From Nocardioides deserti (lineage in GTDB: Bacteria > Actinomycetota > Actinomycetes > Propionibacteriales > Nocardioidaceae), in contig NZ_JACMYC010000001.1 of assembly GCF_014266025.1 (NCBI RefSeq), forward strand, positions 62,001 through 126,000: 64,000 bases of DNA. Direction: 5' to 3'. The translations under genes and the position numbers were made by a program. Position 1 is the stretch's first letter. Every line of letters begins with the position of its first letter. The notes beneath the pieces are model-generated. The model did not search any database. It was not told the DNA's origin and saw only the letters and a program-made list of their open reading frames with translations. This document shows positions 40,180-51,924 of this stretch, piece after piece.

Positions 40180-41958
40180 GTGCGCCGTACCCGCCCCACC
40201 CGCGGCCGCCGCGGCAGCCTCCGCGGCTCCCCGCAGGCGCGGCTGCGGGTCGGGTTCGTCCTCATCGCGATGGTGCTGTCGGTGTTCGGCGGCCGGCTGG
40301 TGCAGCTGCAGGGCGTCGACCCGGGGTCGTACGCCGCGATGGCGGCCGCCGAGGGCACCACCGAGGTGCTGCTGCCGGCCCGCCGCGGCGACATCCTGGA
40401 CCGCAACGGCGAACCGCTCGCCAACTCCGTCGACGGCCTCATGGTCGTCGCCGACCCGAAGCTGACCGCCGACAAGGCGCCCGAGATCGCGACGTTCCTG
40501 GCGCGCCGGCTGGACGTGGACTACGCGCGGACGCTCGAGCGGCTCCGCGAGCCGGGCAGCCGGTTCGAGTACCTCGCCCGCCAGGTCCCCTCGACGCTCG
40601 CCGACGACGTGGTGAGCGAGGCCCGCGAACGCGGCTACGACGGGATCCTGACGCGCCGCGACCCGGTGCGGGAGTACCCCGCGGGCGACGTCGCCGCCAA
40701 CCTCGTCGGCGCGCTCGGCACCCCGGACCCCGAGGAGGGCGACCAGCCGCTGGTCGGCCTGGAGCTGGCGTTCCACCACTGGCTGGCCGGCAAGGACGGC
40801 TCGGCGCGGTACGCGGTCGGCGGCGGCAACAAGCTGCCCCTCGGCGACAACGTGGAGGTCGCGCCGGTCGACGGCAAGGACCTCGTGACCACCCTCGACC
40901 GCGAGCTGCAGTGGTACGCCCAGCGCGTGCTGCGGCAGACCGTCCAGTCCTCGCGGGCCGAGTCGGGCTTCGCCGTGGTCCTGGACTCCCGGACCGGCGA
41001 CATCCTCACGCTCGCCGACCACCCGACGTTCGACGCGAACGCACCGGAGCTGGCGAAGAAGGAGGACCGCGTCTCCCGCGCCCTGGGCGACGTCTACGAG
41101 CCCGGGTCGGTCGAGAAGGTGCTGACCGCGGCGGCGCTCATCGACGCCGGCAAGGTGACGGCCCGCACCCGCATCACCGTCCCGCCGCTGCTGCAGCGCC
41201 AGGACAGCCCGATCGGCGACTGGTTCGACCACGGCGAGATCAAGCTGACCCTGGCCGGCGTCATCGCCAAGTCCTCCAACATCGGCACCGTGCTGGCCGC
41301 GGACAACTTCGAGCCCGGTCAGCTGCGCGACTACCTCGTCGACTTCGGGCTCGGCGCCAAGACCGGGATCGGGGCGCCCGGCGAGTCCGGCGGCATCCTG
41401 CCGAGCGGCGCCATGTGGACCGACCAGACCGAGGACCGCATCGCGTTCGGCCAGGCGCTCTCGGTCAACGCCGTGCAGATGGCGGCGGCGGTCAACACGA
41501 TCGCCAACGGCGGGGTCCGGGTCGACCCGAACCTGATCAAGGGCACCGCCGAGCTCGCCGACGGCACGGAGGTCGGCACCGACACCGCGACCCGTCGTCG
41601 TGTGGTCAGCGAGGACGCCGCCCGCCAGACGATGAAGATGATGGAGCGGGTCATCGACCCCGACGCCGGCGTGGCGCCGGGCGCGGCCGTCCCCGGTTAT
41701 CGGGTGGCCGGCAAGACCGGCACCGCCCAGCGTGCGGTCGACGGCGGCTACCACGGCTTCACCGTCTCCTTCGCCGGCTTCGCCCCGGCCGACGACCCGC
41801 GCTTCACGGTCTACGTGGTGGTCCAGGACCCCGGCAACGGCGGCGGCGGTGGCTCGGTCGCGGGCCCGGCGTTCAGCAAGATCATGGGCTACGCCCTGCG
41901 CCGCTACGGCGTGCCGCCGACCGGCACGCGGCCCTCGCGCCTGCCGGTCGAGTGGTGA
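40180..41958 (+). CDS. ftsI: Peptidoglycan transpeptidase FtsI (PBP3/PbpB)
   Basis: Septal cross-linking enzyme, 592 residues. N-terminal membrane helix (about 22-42), PBP dimerisation domain starting LPARRGDILDRNGEPLA, and a transpeptidase domain with S310-x-x-K313 (GSVEK), S365-S-N367 and K512-T-G514. All three catalytic motifs are intact. It works with FtsW, also in this cluster, under FtsQ/FtsL control. GTG start at 40180; murE follows 25 bp after the stop. Confidence 0.96.
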   Translation: MRRTRPTRGRRGSLRGSPQARLRVGFVLIAMVLSVFGGRLVQLQGVDPGSYAAMAAAEGTTEVLLPARRGDILDRNGEPLANSVDGLMVVADPKLTADKAPEIATFLARRLDVDYARTLERLREPGSRFEYLARQVPSTLADDVVSEARERGYDGILTRRDPVREYPAGDVAANLVGALGTPDPEEGDQPLVGLELAFHHWLAGKDGSARYAVGGGNKLPLGDNVEVAPVDGKDLVTTLDRELQWYAQRVLRQTVQSSRAESGFAVVLDSRTGDILTLADHPTFDANAPELAKKEDRVSRALGDVYEPGSVEKVLTAAALIDAGKVTARTRITVPPLLQRQDSPIGDWFDHGEIKLTLAGVIAKSSNIGTVLAADNFEPGQLRDYLVDFGLGAKTGIGAPGESGGILPSGAMWTDQTEDRIAFGQALSVNAVQMAAAVNTIANGGVRVDPNLIKGTAELADGTEVGTDTATRRRVVSEDAARQTMKMMERVIDPDAGVAPGAAVPGYRVAGKTGTAQRAVDGGYHGFTVSFAGFAPADDPRFTVYVVVQDPGNGGGGGSVAGPAFSKIMGYALRRYGVPPTGTRPSRLPVEW

Positions 41959-41983
41959 GCCGCGGCGATACCCTCGCCGGGTC

Positions 41984-43501
41984 ATGAACGCCCCCACGAG
42001 CCGCCCCCGCCACCCCCGCCGCACGACCCTCGCCGACCTCGCGTCGACCGTGGGCGGCCTGAGCACCCAGGGCGGAGACGGCGCCGACGACACCGTGGTC
42101 ACCGGCGTCTCGCTGAGCTCCCAACGGGTCCGCCCCGGTGACCTGTACGCCGCCCTGCCGGGCGCGCGCGTGCACGGCGTCGACTACGCGGCGGGTGCCG
42201 TCGAGGCGGGGGCGGTCGCGGTGCTGACCGACCCGGCCGGCGCCGACCGCGCGCCCGCCGGCGTACCCCTCGTGGTGGCGGACGACCCGCGCAGCCTCCT
42301 CGGACGCCTGGCCGCCCGCGTCTACGGCGACCCCGCGACGCGGATGCGGATGGTCGGCGTGACCGGCACCCAGGGCAAGACGACGACGACCCGCCTGGCG
42401 GAGAGCGGGCTCACCGCGGCGGGCGTGCCGTCGGCGGTGATCGGCACCGTCGGCACCCGCGTCCGGGGCACCGACGTCGAGACGACGCTGACCACCCCCG
42501 AGGCGCCGGACCTGCACGGCCTCTTCGCCGCGATGGTCGAGCAGGAGGTCGACACCTGCCTGATGGAGGTCTCCAGCCACGCGTTGGTGATGGGTCGCGT
42601 CGACGGGATCGTCTTCGACGTCGCCGTCTTCCTCAACCTCGGCCGCGACCACCTCGACTTCCACGCCGACGTCGAGGACTACTACCGCGCCAAGGCCTCG
42701 CTCTTCACCCCCGAGCGCGCCCGGCTCGCGCTGGTCAACCTCGACGACGAGCGCGGCCGGCGGCTGGCCACCGAGACGACGCTGCCGGTCCGCACCTTCT
42801 CCGCCGACGGCGCGGAGGGCGCGGACTGGCGCGCCGTCGACGTCGAGCTGCACCCGCAGGGCTCGCGCTTCCGCGTGCTCGGCCCGGGCGGCGTCGACGT
42901 CCCCGCGGCCTGCCCGATCCCCGGTGGGTTCAACGTCGCCAACACCCTGGCCGCCGTCGCCGCGTGCGCCGAGGCCGGGCTGGACGCCGCGACCGTCGCG
43001 GACGGCATCGCCACCGGCGCCGGCGTCCCCGGCCGCCTGGAGCGGGTCGAGGCCGGCCAGGACTTCGTCGTGGTCGTCGACTACGCCCACAAGCCCGACG
43101 CGGTCGAGGCCGCCGTCGCGGCGCTCCGCCCGGTCACCGCCGGCAAGGTGGTCGTCGTGCTCGGGGCCGGCGGCGACCGCGACCCCGGCAAGCGGCCGAT
43201 CATGGGCGAGATCGCCTCCCGCCTGGCGGACGTGCTGGTCGTGACCGACGACAACCCCCGCACCGAGGACCCCGCGGCGATCCGTGCCGCCGTGCTCGCC
43301 GGGGCGACCGGGGGAGCCGAGGTGCTCGAGGTCGGCGACCGCCGGGCCGCCATCCGCGAGGCGCTGGGCCGGGCCCGCGCCGGCGACGTGGTGCTGGTGG
43401 CCGGAAAGGGGCACGAGACCGGTCAGGAGGTGGCCGGCGTGGTCCACCCGTTCGACGACCGTCAGGTCGTGCGCGAGGAGCTGGAGGCGGTGCGGTCGTG
43501 A
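41984..43501 (+). CDS. murE: UDP-MurNAc-tripeptide synthetase MurE
   Basis: Adds the third amino acid to UDP-MurNAc-L-Ala-D-Glu; 505 residues. ATP-binding GVTGTQGKTTTTRL (about 122-135), MEVSSHALVMGRVDG, FLNLGRDHLDFH, and the C-terminal DNPRTEDP loop are present. DNPR is the pattern of diaminopimelate-adding enzymes as opposed to lysine-adding ones; Nocardioides peptidoglycan generally has LL-DAP, and the isomer cannot be told from the motif alone. ATG at 41984. Its stop overlaps the murF GTG. Confidence 0.96.
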   Translation: MNAPTSRPRHPRRTTLADLASTVGGLSTQGGDGADDTVVTGVSLSSQRVRPGDLYAALPGARVHGVDYAAGAVEAGAVAVLTDPAGADRAPAGVPLVVADDPRSLLGRLAARVYGDPATRMRMVGVTGTQGKTTTTRLAESGLTAAGVPSAVIGTVGTRVRGTDVETTLTTPEAPDLHGLFAAMVEQEVDTCLMEVSSHALVMGRVDGIVFDVAVFLNLGRDHLDFHADVEDYYRAKASLFTPERARLALVNLDDERGRRLATETTLPVRTFSADGAEGADWRAVDVELHPQGSRFRVLGPGGVDVPAACPIPGGFNVANTLAAVAACAEAGLDAATVADGIATGAGVPGRLERVEAGQDFVVVVDYAHKPDAVEAAVAALRPVTAGKVVVVLGAGGDRDPGKRPIMGEIASRLADVLVVTDDNPRTEDPAAIRAAVLAGATGGAEVLEVGDRRAAIREALGRARAGDVVLVAGKGHETGQEVAGVVHPFDDRQVVREELEAVRS

Positions 43502-44877
43502 TCCCCATGACGCTCGACGAGGTGGCCGCGGTCGTCGGCGGCACCGTCGCCGGCGACGGCACCACGCGGGTGACCGGACCGGCGTACCTCGACAGCCGCG
43601 AGCCCGTCGTCGGCGGGCTGTTCGTGGCGATCGCGGGAGAACGCGTCGACGGCCACGAGTACGCCGCGCACGCGCACGCCGTGCTCGGCACCCGACCGAC
43701 CGGGCGCCCGTCGGTCCTGGTCGACGACCCGGTCGCCGCGCTGGGTCGGCTCGGCCGCCACGTCGTCGACGCGACCGGCGCGACCGTGCTCGCGCTCACC
43801 GGCTCCCAGGGCAAGACCGGCACCAAGGACTACCTCGCCCACGTGCTGGCCACGGTCGCGGGCAGCGGCGTGCCCGACGGCGTCGTCGCGACGCGGGGCA
43901 ACTTCAACAACGAGATCGGCGTCCCACTCACCGTGCTGCGCGCGACCTCCGACTCCACCCACCTCGTCGTCGAGATGGGGGCCCGTGGCATCGGGCACAT
44001 CGGCTACCTGTGCGAGGTCGCACCGCCGGCGGTCGCCGCCGTGCTCAACGTCGGCACCGCCCACCTCGGGGAGTTCGGCTCCCGCGAGGCGATCGCCCAG
44101 GCCAAGGGCGAGATCGTCGAGGCGCTCCCCGTCACCGGCACCGCTGTGCTGAACGCCGACGACCCGCTCGTCGCCGCGATGGCGCCGCGCACCGAGGCCC
44201 GCGTGCTCACCTTCGGGCAGGCCGGCGACGTCACCTGGCGCGGCCTGGAGCTCGACGACGTCGGCCGCCCCACCTTCGAGCTCGGCCACGCCGGGCAGTG
44301 GCACCCGGTCGCGCTCCGCCAGGTCGGTGCGCACCAGGTCGCCAACGCCGCTGCGGCCGCCGCGATGGCGCTGGCCGTCGGGTGCGACGCCGCCGACGTC
44401 GCGGCCGCGCTGTCGACCGCCGAGAGCGCCTCGCGCTGGCGGATGGAGCTGCGCGAGCGCGCCGACGGCCTGGTGGTGCTCAACGACGCCTACAACGCCA
44501 ACCCCGCCTCGACCGTCGCCGCCGTCGACGCGCTCGCCGCGCTCGGCCGGCGCGGCACGCGGCGTACCGTCGCGGTGCTGGGGGAGATGCGCGAGCTCGG
44601 CCCCACCAGCCACGACGACCACGTCGCCGTCGGTCGGGCCGCGGCCGAGGCCGGCATCGACGTCGTCGTCGCCGTCGGCGAGCCGGCCGCCGGCATCGCC
44701 GAGGGCGCCCGGTCGGTCGCGGGCTGGCGCGGTGAGGCGATGCTCACGGCGGGGCGGGACGAAGCGCTCGCCTGGGTGCGGGAGAATGCTGCAGCCGGGG
44801 ACGCCGTCCTCGTCAAGGCCTCGCGCGGCGTCGCGCTCGAGGTCCTCGCGGAGGGACTGCTGGAGGACGTGACGTGA
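43498..44877 (+). CDS. murF: UDP-MurNAc-tripeptide:D-Ala-D-Ala ligase MurF
   Basis: Completes the pentapeptide precursor with D-Ala-D-Ala. 459 residues with ALTGSQGKTGTKDYLA (P-loop), TRGNFNNEIGVPLTVL, VVEMGARGIGHI, VLNVGTAHLGEFGS, and LVVLNDAYNANPAS, all MurF blocks. GTG at 43498 overlaps the murE stop by GTGA and starts the protein at MIPMTLDEVAAVVGG. The stop overlaps the mraY GTG, so the row murE-murF-mraY-murD is translationally coupled throughout. Confidence 0.96.
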   Translation: MIPMTLDEVAAVVGGTVAGDGTTRVTGPAYLDSREPVVGGLFVAIAGERVDGHEYAAHAHAVLGTRPTGRPSVLVDDPVAALGRLGRHVVDATGATVLALTGSQGKTGTKDYLAHVLATVAGSGVPDGVVATRGNFNNEIGVPLTVLRATSDSTHLVVEMGARGIGHIGYLCEVAPPAVAAVLNVGTAHLGEFGSREAIAQAKGEIVEALPVTGTAVLNADDPLVAAMAPRTEARVLTFGQAGDVTWRGLELDDVGRPTFELGHAGQWHPVALRQVGAHQVANAAAAAAMALAVGCDAADVAAALSTAESASRWRMELRERADGLVVLNDAYNANPASTVAAVDALAALGRRGTRRTVAVLGEMRELGPTSHDDHVAVGRAAAEAGIDVVVAVGEPAAGIAEGARSVAGWRGEAMLTAGRDEALAWVRENAAAGDAVLVKASRGVALEVLAEGLLEDVT

Positions 44878-45944
44878 GAGCCGTACTGCTCGGGGGTGGG
44901 TTGGCCCTGCTCATCTCCCTGCTCGGCACCCGGGTCGCGATCTCGCAGTTCACCCGGCTGGGCTACGGCCAGGAGATCCGCGACGACGGACCGACCAGCC
45001 ACCACACCAAGCGGGGCACGCCCACCATGGGCGGCGTCGTCATCATCGCCGCGACCGTGATCGGCTACTTCGCGGCGAAGCTGATCACGATGAGCGAGCC
45101 GTCGGCGTCCGCGCTGCTGCTGCTCTTCCTCTTCGTCGGCATGGGCCTGGTCGGCTTCCTCGACGACTTCATCAAGATCTCCAAGCAGCGCAGCCTCGGC
45201 CTGCGCAGCAAGGCGAAGATGGTCGGCCAGACCGTCATCGCGCTGATCTTCGGCTTCCTGGCGCTCTCGCCGTGGCTGGAGGACGACCGCGGCCGCACGC
45301 CCGCCTCGGACCACATCTCCTTCATCCGCGACTTCACCGCGTTCGCGCTGCCGACCGTCGTGGTGATGGCGCTGATCTGGCTCATCGTCACCGCCACCTC
45401 GAACGCCGTGAACCTCACCGACGGCCTCGACGGGCTCGCCACCGGCGCGAGCGTGATGGTCTTCGGCGCGTACACGCTGGTGAACATCTGGCAGAACAAC
45501 CAGTCCTGCGAGATCTCGCCCGGCGCGACCTGCTACGAGGTGCGCGACCCGCTCGACCTCGCGGTCATCGCCGCGGCCATCACCGGCGCCTGCTTCGGCT
45601 TCCTGTGGTGGAACGCCTCGCCCGCGCAGATCTTCATGGGCGACACCGGCTCCCTCGCGCTGGGCTCGGCGCTGGCCGGCTTCGCGATCCTCACCCGGAC
45701 CGAGCTGCTGCTCGTCGTGCTCGGCGGCGTCTTCGTCGTCGAGACCCTCTCGGTGATGCTCCAGGTCGGCTGGTTCCGGATCAGCGGCGGCAAGCGGATC
45801 TTCCGGATGGCGCCCATCCACCACCACTTCGAGATGCTCGGGTGGGAGCAGGTCACCGTCGTCATCCGGTTCTGGATCGTCACCGGCCTCTGCGTCGCCG
45901 CCGGACTCGGCATCTTCTACGCCGAGTGGGTCGCAGGCATATGA
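44874..45944 (+). CDS. mraY: Phospho-MurNAc-pentapeptide transferase MraY
   Basis: Makes lipid I on undecaprenyl phosphate. 356 residues, ten membrane helices. Diagnostic: SHHTKRGTPTMGGVVI, FLDDFIKISKQRSLGLRSKAK (cited for its DDFIK catalytic Asp pair), NLTDGLDGLATG (third catalytic Asp region), FMGDTGSLALG and the IHHHFEMLGW loop. Start GTG at 44874 overlaps murF; stop overlaps murD (ATGA). Confidence 0.97.
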   Translation: MRAVLLGGGLALLISLLGTRVAISQFTRLGYGQEIRDDGPTSHHTKRGTPTMGGVVIIAATVIGYFAAKLITMSEPSASALLLLFLFVGMGLVGFLDDFIKISKQRSLGLRSKAKMVGQTVIALIFGFLALSPWLEDDRGRTPASDHISFIRDFTAFALPTVVVMALIWLIVTATSNAVNLTDGLDGLATGASVMVFGAYTLVNIWQNNQSCEISPGATCYEVRDPLDLAVIAAAITGACFGFLWWNASPAQIFMGDTGSLALGSALAGFAILTRTELLLVVLGGVFVVETLSVMLQVGWFRISGGKRIFRMAPIHHHFEMLGWEQVTVVIRFWIVTGLCVAAGLGIFYAEWVAGI

Positions 45945-47425
45945 CCCGCTCCGACCTCGACGCGCTGAGCCAGACCGATTCCTGGGAAGGCGTGCGCGCG
46001 GTCGTCGCCGGCTTCGGCGTCTCCGGCTTCGCCGCCGCCGACAACCTGCTCCACCTCGGCGCGAGCGTCACCGCGCTCGACGAGTCGGCCGCGGGCAAGG
46101 AGGAGAAGGCCGAGCTGCTCGAGGTGCTCGGCGCCTCGATCCGGCTCGAGGAGGGTGCGACCGCCGTCCTGCCCGACGACGTCGACGTGCTCGTCACCAG
46201 CCCCGGCTGGCGCCCCGACGCGCCGCTCCTCGCCCAGGCGCACGCACGCGGCGTACCCGTCTGGGGCGAGGTCGAGCTCGCCTGGCGCCTGCGCCACCCC
46301 GAGCACGCCGCGCCGTGGCTGGCGGTGACCGGCACCAACGGCAAGACCACGACCGTGCAGATGCTCGACTCGATCCTGCGCGCCGCCGGGCTGCGGAGCA
46401 CCGCTGCCGGCAACGTCGGCCTGCCGCTGGTCGAGGCGGTCATGGACCCCACGCCGTACGACGTGATGGCGGTCGAGCTCTCCAGCTTCCAGCTGCACTA
46501 CACGCGGTCGATGGCCGCCGAGTCCGCCGCGGTGCTCAACCTCGCCGAGGACCACCTCGACTGGTACGCCGCCCCCGGTGCGAGCAGCTCGGACCCGATG
46601 CGTGCGTACGCCGCCGACAAGGGCCGGATCTACGAAGGCGTCGAGCGCGCCTGCGTCTACAACGTCGCCGACCCCGAGACCGAGCGGCTGGTCCGCGAGG
46701 CCGACGTGCAGGAGGGTGCTCGCGCGATCGGGTTCACCCTCGGGATGCCCGGCGTCGGCATGCTCGGCCTGGTCGAGGACATCCTGGTCGACCGCGCGTT
46801 CATCGAGGAGCGAGGCACCAGCGCCGCCGAGCTGTGCACCGTCGCCGACCTCGCCAGCCCGGCGCCGCACTTCGTGGCCGACGCGCTGGCGGCCGCCGCG
46901 CTCGCACGTGCTCACGGCGTCTCGCAGCAGGCGGTGCGCGACGGCCTGCGCGCCTTCCGCCCCGACGCCCACCGGATCGCGGTGGTCGTCGAGCACGAGG
47001 GCGTGACCTGGGTCGACGACTCCAAGGCCACCAACCCGCACGCCGCCCAGTCCTCGCTCCAGGCCTACGACCCGGTGGTGTGGGTCGCCGGCGGGCTGGC
47101 CAAGGGCGCGCGCTTCGACGACCTGGTCCGCTCGGTGCGCGACCGGCTGCGCGGCGTCGTGCTGCTCGGCCGAGACCGCGGGGTCGTCGCCGAGGCGCTC
47201 GCGCGACACGCGCCGGATGTGCCCGTGATCGACGTCGGTGCCGGTGAGACTGGTCCCGAACAGGCTCCCATGGAGCGCGTCGTGGAGGCGGCGGCCACGT
47301 TGGCCCGACCCGGCGACACGGTCCTGCTGGCTCCTGGTTGCGCCTCCATGGACCTGTTCGCCAGCTACGCCGACCGCGGGGAGCAGTTCGCGGCCGCCGT
47401 GCGCAGGAGGACCGGGCAGGACTGA
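45941..47425 (+). CDS. murD: UDP-MurNAc-L-alanine:D-glutamate ligase MurD
   Basis: Adds D-Glu to UDP-MurNAc-L-Ala. 494 residues. N-terminal Rossmann part with VVAGFGVSGFAAADNLL, P-loop AVTGTNGKTTTVQML, AGNVGLPLVEAV, LSSFQLHYTRS, LNLAEDHLDWY, and the C-terminal VDDSKATNPHAAQSSL and LLAPGCASMDLFASYADRG blocks. Slightly longer than enteric MurD (about 440) because of insertions in the central domain. ATG at 45941 overlaps mraY; ftsW begins 26 bp downstream. Confidence 0.96.
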   Translation: MTRSDLDALSQTDSWEGVRAVVAGFGVSGFAAADNLLHLGASVTALDESAAGKEEKAELLEVLGASIRLEEGATAVLPDDVDVLVTSPGWRPDAPLLAQAHARGVPVWGEVELAWRLRHPEHAAPWLAVTGTNGKTTTVQMLDSILRAAGLRSTAAGNVGLPLVEAVMDPTPYDVMAVELSSFQLHYTRSMAAESAAVLNLAEDHLDWYAAPGASSSDPMRAYAADKGRIYEGVERACVYNVADPETERLVREADVQEGARAIGFTLGMPGVGMLGLVEDILVDRAFIEERGTSAAELCTVADLASPAPHFVADALAAAALARAHGVSQQAVRDGLRAFRPDAHRIAVVVEHEGVTWVDDSKATNPHAAQSSLQAYDPVVWVAGGLAKGARFDDLVRSVRDRLRGVVLLGRDRGVVAEALARHAPDVPVIDVGAGETGPEQAPMERVVEAAATLARPGDTVLLAPGCASMDLFASYADRGEQFAAAVRRRTGQD

Positions 47426-47451
47426 GTCGAGCGGATGCGAGGAGGCGGGCC

Positions 47452-48714
47452 GTGGCCACCACCGTCGAGCCGCCCGCCACCCAGCCCGACTCCTCGACCG
47501 GCTCCTCGACCGGGTCCGACGAGCGCCGGCCCGGCCGGTTCGCCTGGTTCGCGGCCGCGCGCGAGGCGCTCGACAAGCCGCTGACGGCGTACTACCTGCT
47601 GCTCGGCGCCTCAGGACTGCTGCTGACCATCGGCCTGGTCATGGTGCTCAGCGCCTCGAGCGTCTACTCGTTCCGGATCTTCGACAACTCCTACGCGATC
47701 GTCACCCGCCAGCTGATCTGGGTGGCGCTGGGCCTGCCGGCGGCGTACGTCGCCAGCCGGATGAGCACGCGGTGGCTCAAGCGGCTCGCGTTCCCGGCGT
47801 ACCTCGTCGCGCTCGTGCTGCTGCTGATGACCGCCTTCCTCGGCGTCACCGTCAACGGCAACCAGAACTGGCTGGCCCTGGGACCTGTGCAGATCCAGCC
47901 CTCGGAGATCGCCAAGCTCGCGCTCGTCATCTGGGCGGCGGCGACCTACGCCAACAAGGAGCGCCGGCTCGGCCAGCTGCACCAGATCATGGTGCCGGTC
48001 GTCCCCGGCCTGCTGCTGGCCACCGGGCTCGTCGTCGTCGGCCGCGACCTCGGCACGGCGCTGGTCTTCGTGGCGATCCTGCTCGGGCTGCTGTGGGTGG
48101 TCGGCGCGCCGGCCCGGTTCTTCACCTTCAGCCTGTCGGTCCTCAGCGTGCTCGCGATCTTCATCGCCTCGACCAGCTCCGAGCGGCTCGGCCGCATCAC
48201 GAACTTCGTAGACCCCTTCCAGGACTACCACGACGCGGGCTGGCAGCCGGCCCACGGCCTCTACGCGCTGTCGACCGGCGGCGTCTTCGGACAGGGCATC
48301 GGCGCCAGCCAGCAGAAGTGGGGCGACCTGCCCGAGGCCCACACCGACTTCATCTTCGCGGTGCTCGGCGAGGAGCTCGGCCTGCTCGGCACGCTGCTCG
48401 TCGTCGGCCTGTTCCTGACCATCGCGTACGCCGCCCTGCGCGTCGCTCGCGAGACCGCCGACCCGTTCGTGCGCTACTGCACCTTCGGCATCGTGGTGTG
48501 GCTGGTCGGCCAGATGATCATCAACGTCGGCATGGTGCTCGCCCTGCTGCCGGTGATCGGCATCCCGCTGCCACTGGTCTCCTACGGCGGCTCCGCCCTG
48601 CTCCCGTCCCTGGTCGCCCTCGGCCTCCTCATCGGGTTCGCCCGTCGCGAGCCGGAGGCGGCGCGCGCGCTGGCCCACCGCAAGCGCGACCGCGCCCGGT
48701 CGCTCGTAGGCTGA
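47452..48714 (+). CDS. ftsW: Lipid II polymerase FtsW (SEDS glycosyltransferase)
   Basis: Septal glycan polymerase working with FtsI. 420 residues, about ten membrane helices after a Ser/Thr/Pro cytoplasmic leader. SEDS features: LVMVLSASSVYS, NGNQNWLALGPVQIQPSEIAKLA (start cited), GRDLGTALV, the catalytic-loop region QKWGDLPEAHTDFIFAVLGEE and PLPLVSYGGSALLPSL near the end. GTG at 47452 has AGGAGG 7 bp upstream. The membrane topology follows RodA/FtsW. Confidence 0.96.
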   Translation: MATTVEPPATQPDSSTGSSTGSDERRPGRFAWFAAAREALDKPLTAYYLLLGASGLLLTIGLVMVLSASSVYSFRIFDNSYAIVTRQLIWVALGLPAAYVASRMSTRWLKRLAFPAYLVALVLLLMTAFLGVTVNGNQNWLALGPVQIQPSEIAKLALVIWAAATYANKERRLGQLHQIMVPVVPGLLLATGLVVVGRDLGTALVFVAILLGLLWVVGAPARFFTFSLSVLSVLAIFIASTSSERLGRITNFVDPFQDYHDAGWQPAHGLYALSTGGVFGQGIGASQQKWGDLPEAHTDFIFAVLGEELGLLGTLLVVGLFLTIAYAALRVARETADPFVRYCTFGIVVWLVGQMIINVGMVLALLPVIGIPLPLVSYGGSALLPSLVALGLLIGFARREPEAARALAHRKRDRARSLVG

Positions 48715-48720
48715 CCCGCG

Positions 48721-49796
48721 ATGCGCGTCCTGCTCGCCGGTGGTGGAACCGCCGGCCACACCTCGCCCCTGCTCGCCACCGCCGACGCCCTGGGGCGGCT
48801 GCGGCCCGACGTCGAGGTCACCTGCCTCGGCACGCCCCGCGGGCTGGAGAACCGCGTCGTGCCCGAGGCCGGCTACCCCCTCGAGCTCGTCCCGCCGGTT
48901 CCGCTGCCGCGCCGGCCCGGCGCCGACCTGCTCCGCGTCCCCGGCCGGCTGCGCGCCGCCGTCCGCGCGACCAACGACGTGCTCGACCGCGTCCGGCCCG
49001 ACGTGGTCGTCGGGTACGGCGGCTACGTCTCGGTCCCGGCCTACCTCGCCGCCCGCCGCCGGGGCCTGCCGGTCGTCGTCCACGAGCAGAACGCGCTGCC
49101 CGGCATCGGCAACAAGGTCGGCGCCCGGGTGGCCCGCCGGGTCGCGGTGTCGTTCCCGGACACCCCGCTGCCGAAGGCCGAGCACGTCGGCCTGCCGATC
49201 CGCCGGATGATCGCCACGCTCGACCGCCCGGCGCTGCGCGCGGAGGCCCGCGCGTTCTTCGGCCTCGACCCCGACCTGCCCACGCTCGTCGTCACCGGCG
49301 GCTCGCAGGGCGCGCGCCGGCTCAACCAGTCGGTCTCCGGTGCGGCCGCCGCGCTCGGCGAGGCCGGCGTGCAGGTGCTGCACGTCGTCGGCCCGAAGGG
49401 CGAGGCCGCGCCCGCCGCCACCGGCACGCCGTACGTCGTCGTCGACTTCGTCGACCGGATGGACCTGGCGCTGGCCGCCGCCGACCTCATGGTCTGCCGT
49501 GCCGGCGCGTCGAGCGTGACCGAGGCCGCCGCGACCGGCGTGCCGGCGGTCTTCGTGCCGCTGCCCATCGGCAACGGCGAGCAGGAGCACAACGCGCGGC
49601 CGGTCGTCGACGCCGGGGGAGCGCTGCTGGTCTCCGACGCGGCGTTCACTCCCGAGTGGGTCGCCGCGACCGTTCCCGGGCTGGCCAACGACCGCGAGCG
49701 GCTCGCCACGATGGGCGCCGCCGCCAGCGACCTCATCCCGCGCGACGCCGACGAGAAGCTCGCGCGCATCGTGCTCGAGGTCGGCGGGGCCGGCGC

Positions 49797-49800
<4 letters not shown>
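48721..49800 (+). CDS. murG: UDP-GlcNAc:lipid I transferase MurG
   Basis: Converts lipid I to lipid II at the inner membrane face. 359 residues of the GT-B fold: VLLAGGGTAGHTSPLLA, VVGYGGYVSVPAYLAAR, VHEQNALPGIGNK, VTGGSQGARRLNQSV, and the donor-site CRAGASSVTEAAATGVPAVFVP with PLPIGNGEQEHNA. ATG at 48721, 6 bp after ftsW. Stop overlaps the murC GTG. Confidence 0.97.
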
Positions 49801-51156
<1,356 letters not shown>

Positions 51157-51164
<8 letters not shown>

Positions 51165-51924
51165 CCGGTCGAGCACCGACACCTTCGAGCGGACCCGCCG
51201 CCGGTTCGTCCGCCGGCAGCGGGCCGGCCGGCGACGCCGGTGGCGGCTGCTGCTCCTCGTGGTCCTGCTGCTCGCCCTGGTGGTCGGCGGGCTGTGGCTG
51301 GTGTTCCTCTCCGACCGGCTCGCGGTCCAGGGGGTCGAGGTGCGCGGCACCGAGACCCTGAGCACGGGGGAGGTGCGCAGCGCGGCGGCCGTGCCCACCG
51401 GCGAGCCGCTCGCGACGCTCGACCTGGCGGCCATCGAGGCCCGGATCGAGACCCTCGCCCCGGTGCGCAGCGTCGACGTCTCGCGCCAGTGGCCCGACGC
51501 GGTGCTGGTGGAGGTCGAGGAGCGCACGCCGGTCGCGGTCGTCTCCATCGGCGGGGAGTTCCGCGGCCTGGACGCCGAGGGCGTCGTGTTCGACCGCTTC
51601 CGCAAGGCCCCGCCCGGTCTGCCCCGGGTCGAGGTCTCCGCCGACGTGGCCGACGACGCCTTGGTCGAGGCCGCCGCGATCGTCGCCGTGCTGCCGGGGG
51701 ACCTCGCGGCCAAGGTCGACCACGTCGAGGTCCGCACGGTCGACCAGGTGTCGCTCGCCCTGCGCGACGGCCGCACCGTCCGGTGGGGGAGCGCGGATGC
51801 CTCCGAGCAGAAGGCCCAGGTGCTCGCCGGCCTGCTCGCCGCCCAGCAGGCGCCGATCTACGACGTCTCCGTCCCCGGCCAGCCCACCGTCTGCACCCAG
51901 CCCGCCGTCTGCGGCGACGACTGA
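51157..51924 (+). CDS. ftsQ: Cell division protein FtsQ
   Basis: 255 residues. Basic cytoplasmic part (RRRFVRRQRAGRRRRW), one membrane helix (about 31-51), then a POTRA domain (LAVQGVEVRGTETLSTGEVR, about 57-125) and the beta domain with PVRSVDVSRQWPDAVLVEVEE, the FtsQ signature. Bridges early and late divisome proteins. Two Cys near the C-terminus (CTQPAVC) could form an extracellular disulphide. ATG overlaps the murC end by 8 bp. The ftsZ gene follows after 254 bp with its own promoter region. Confidence 0.94.
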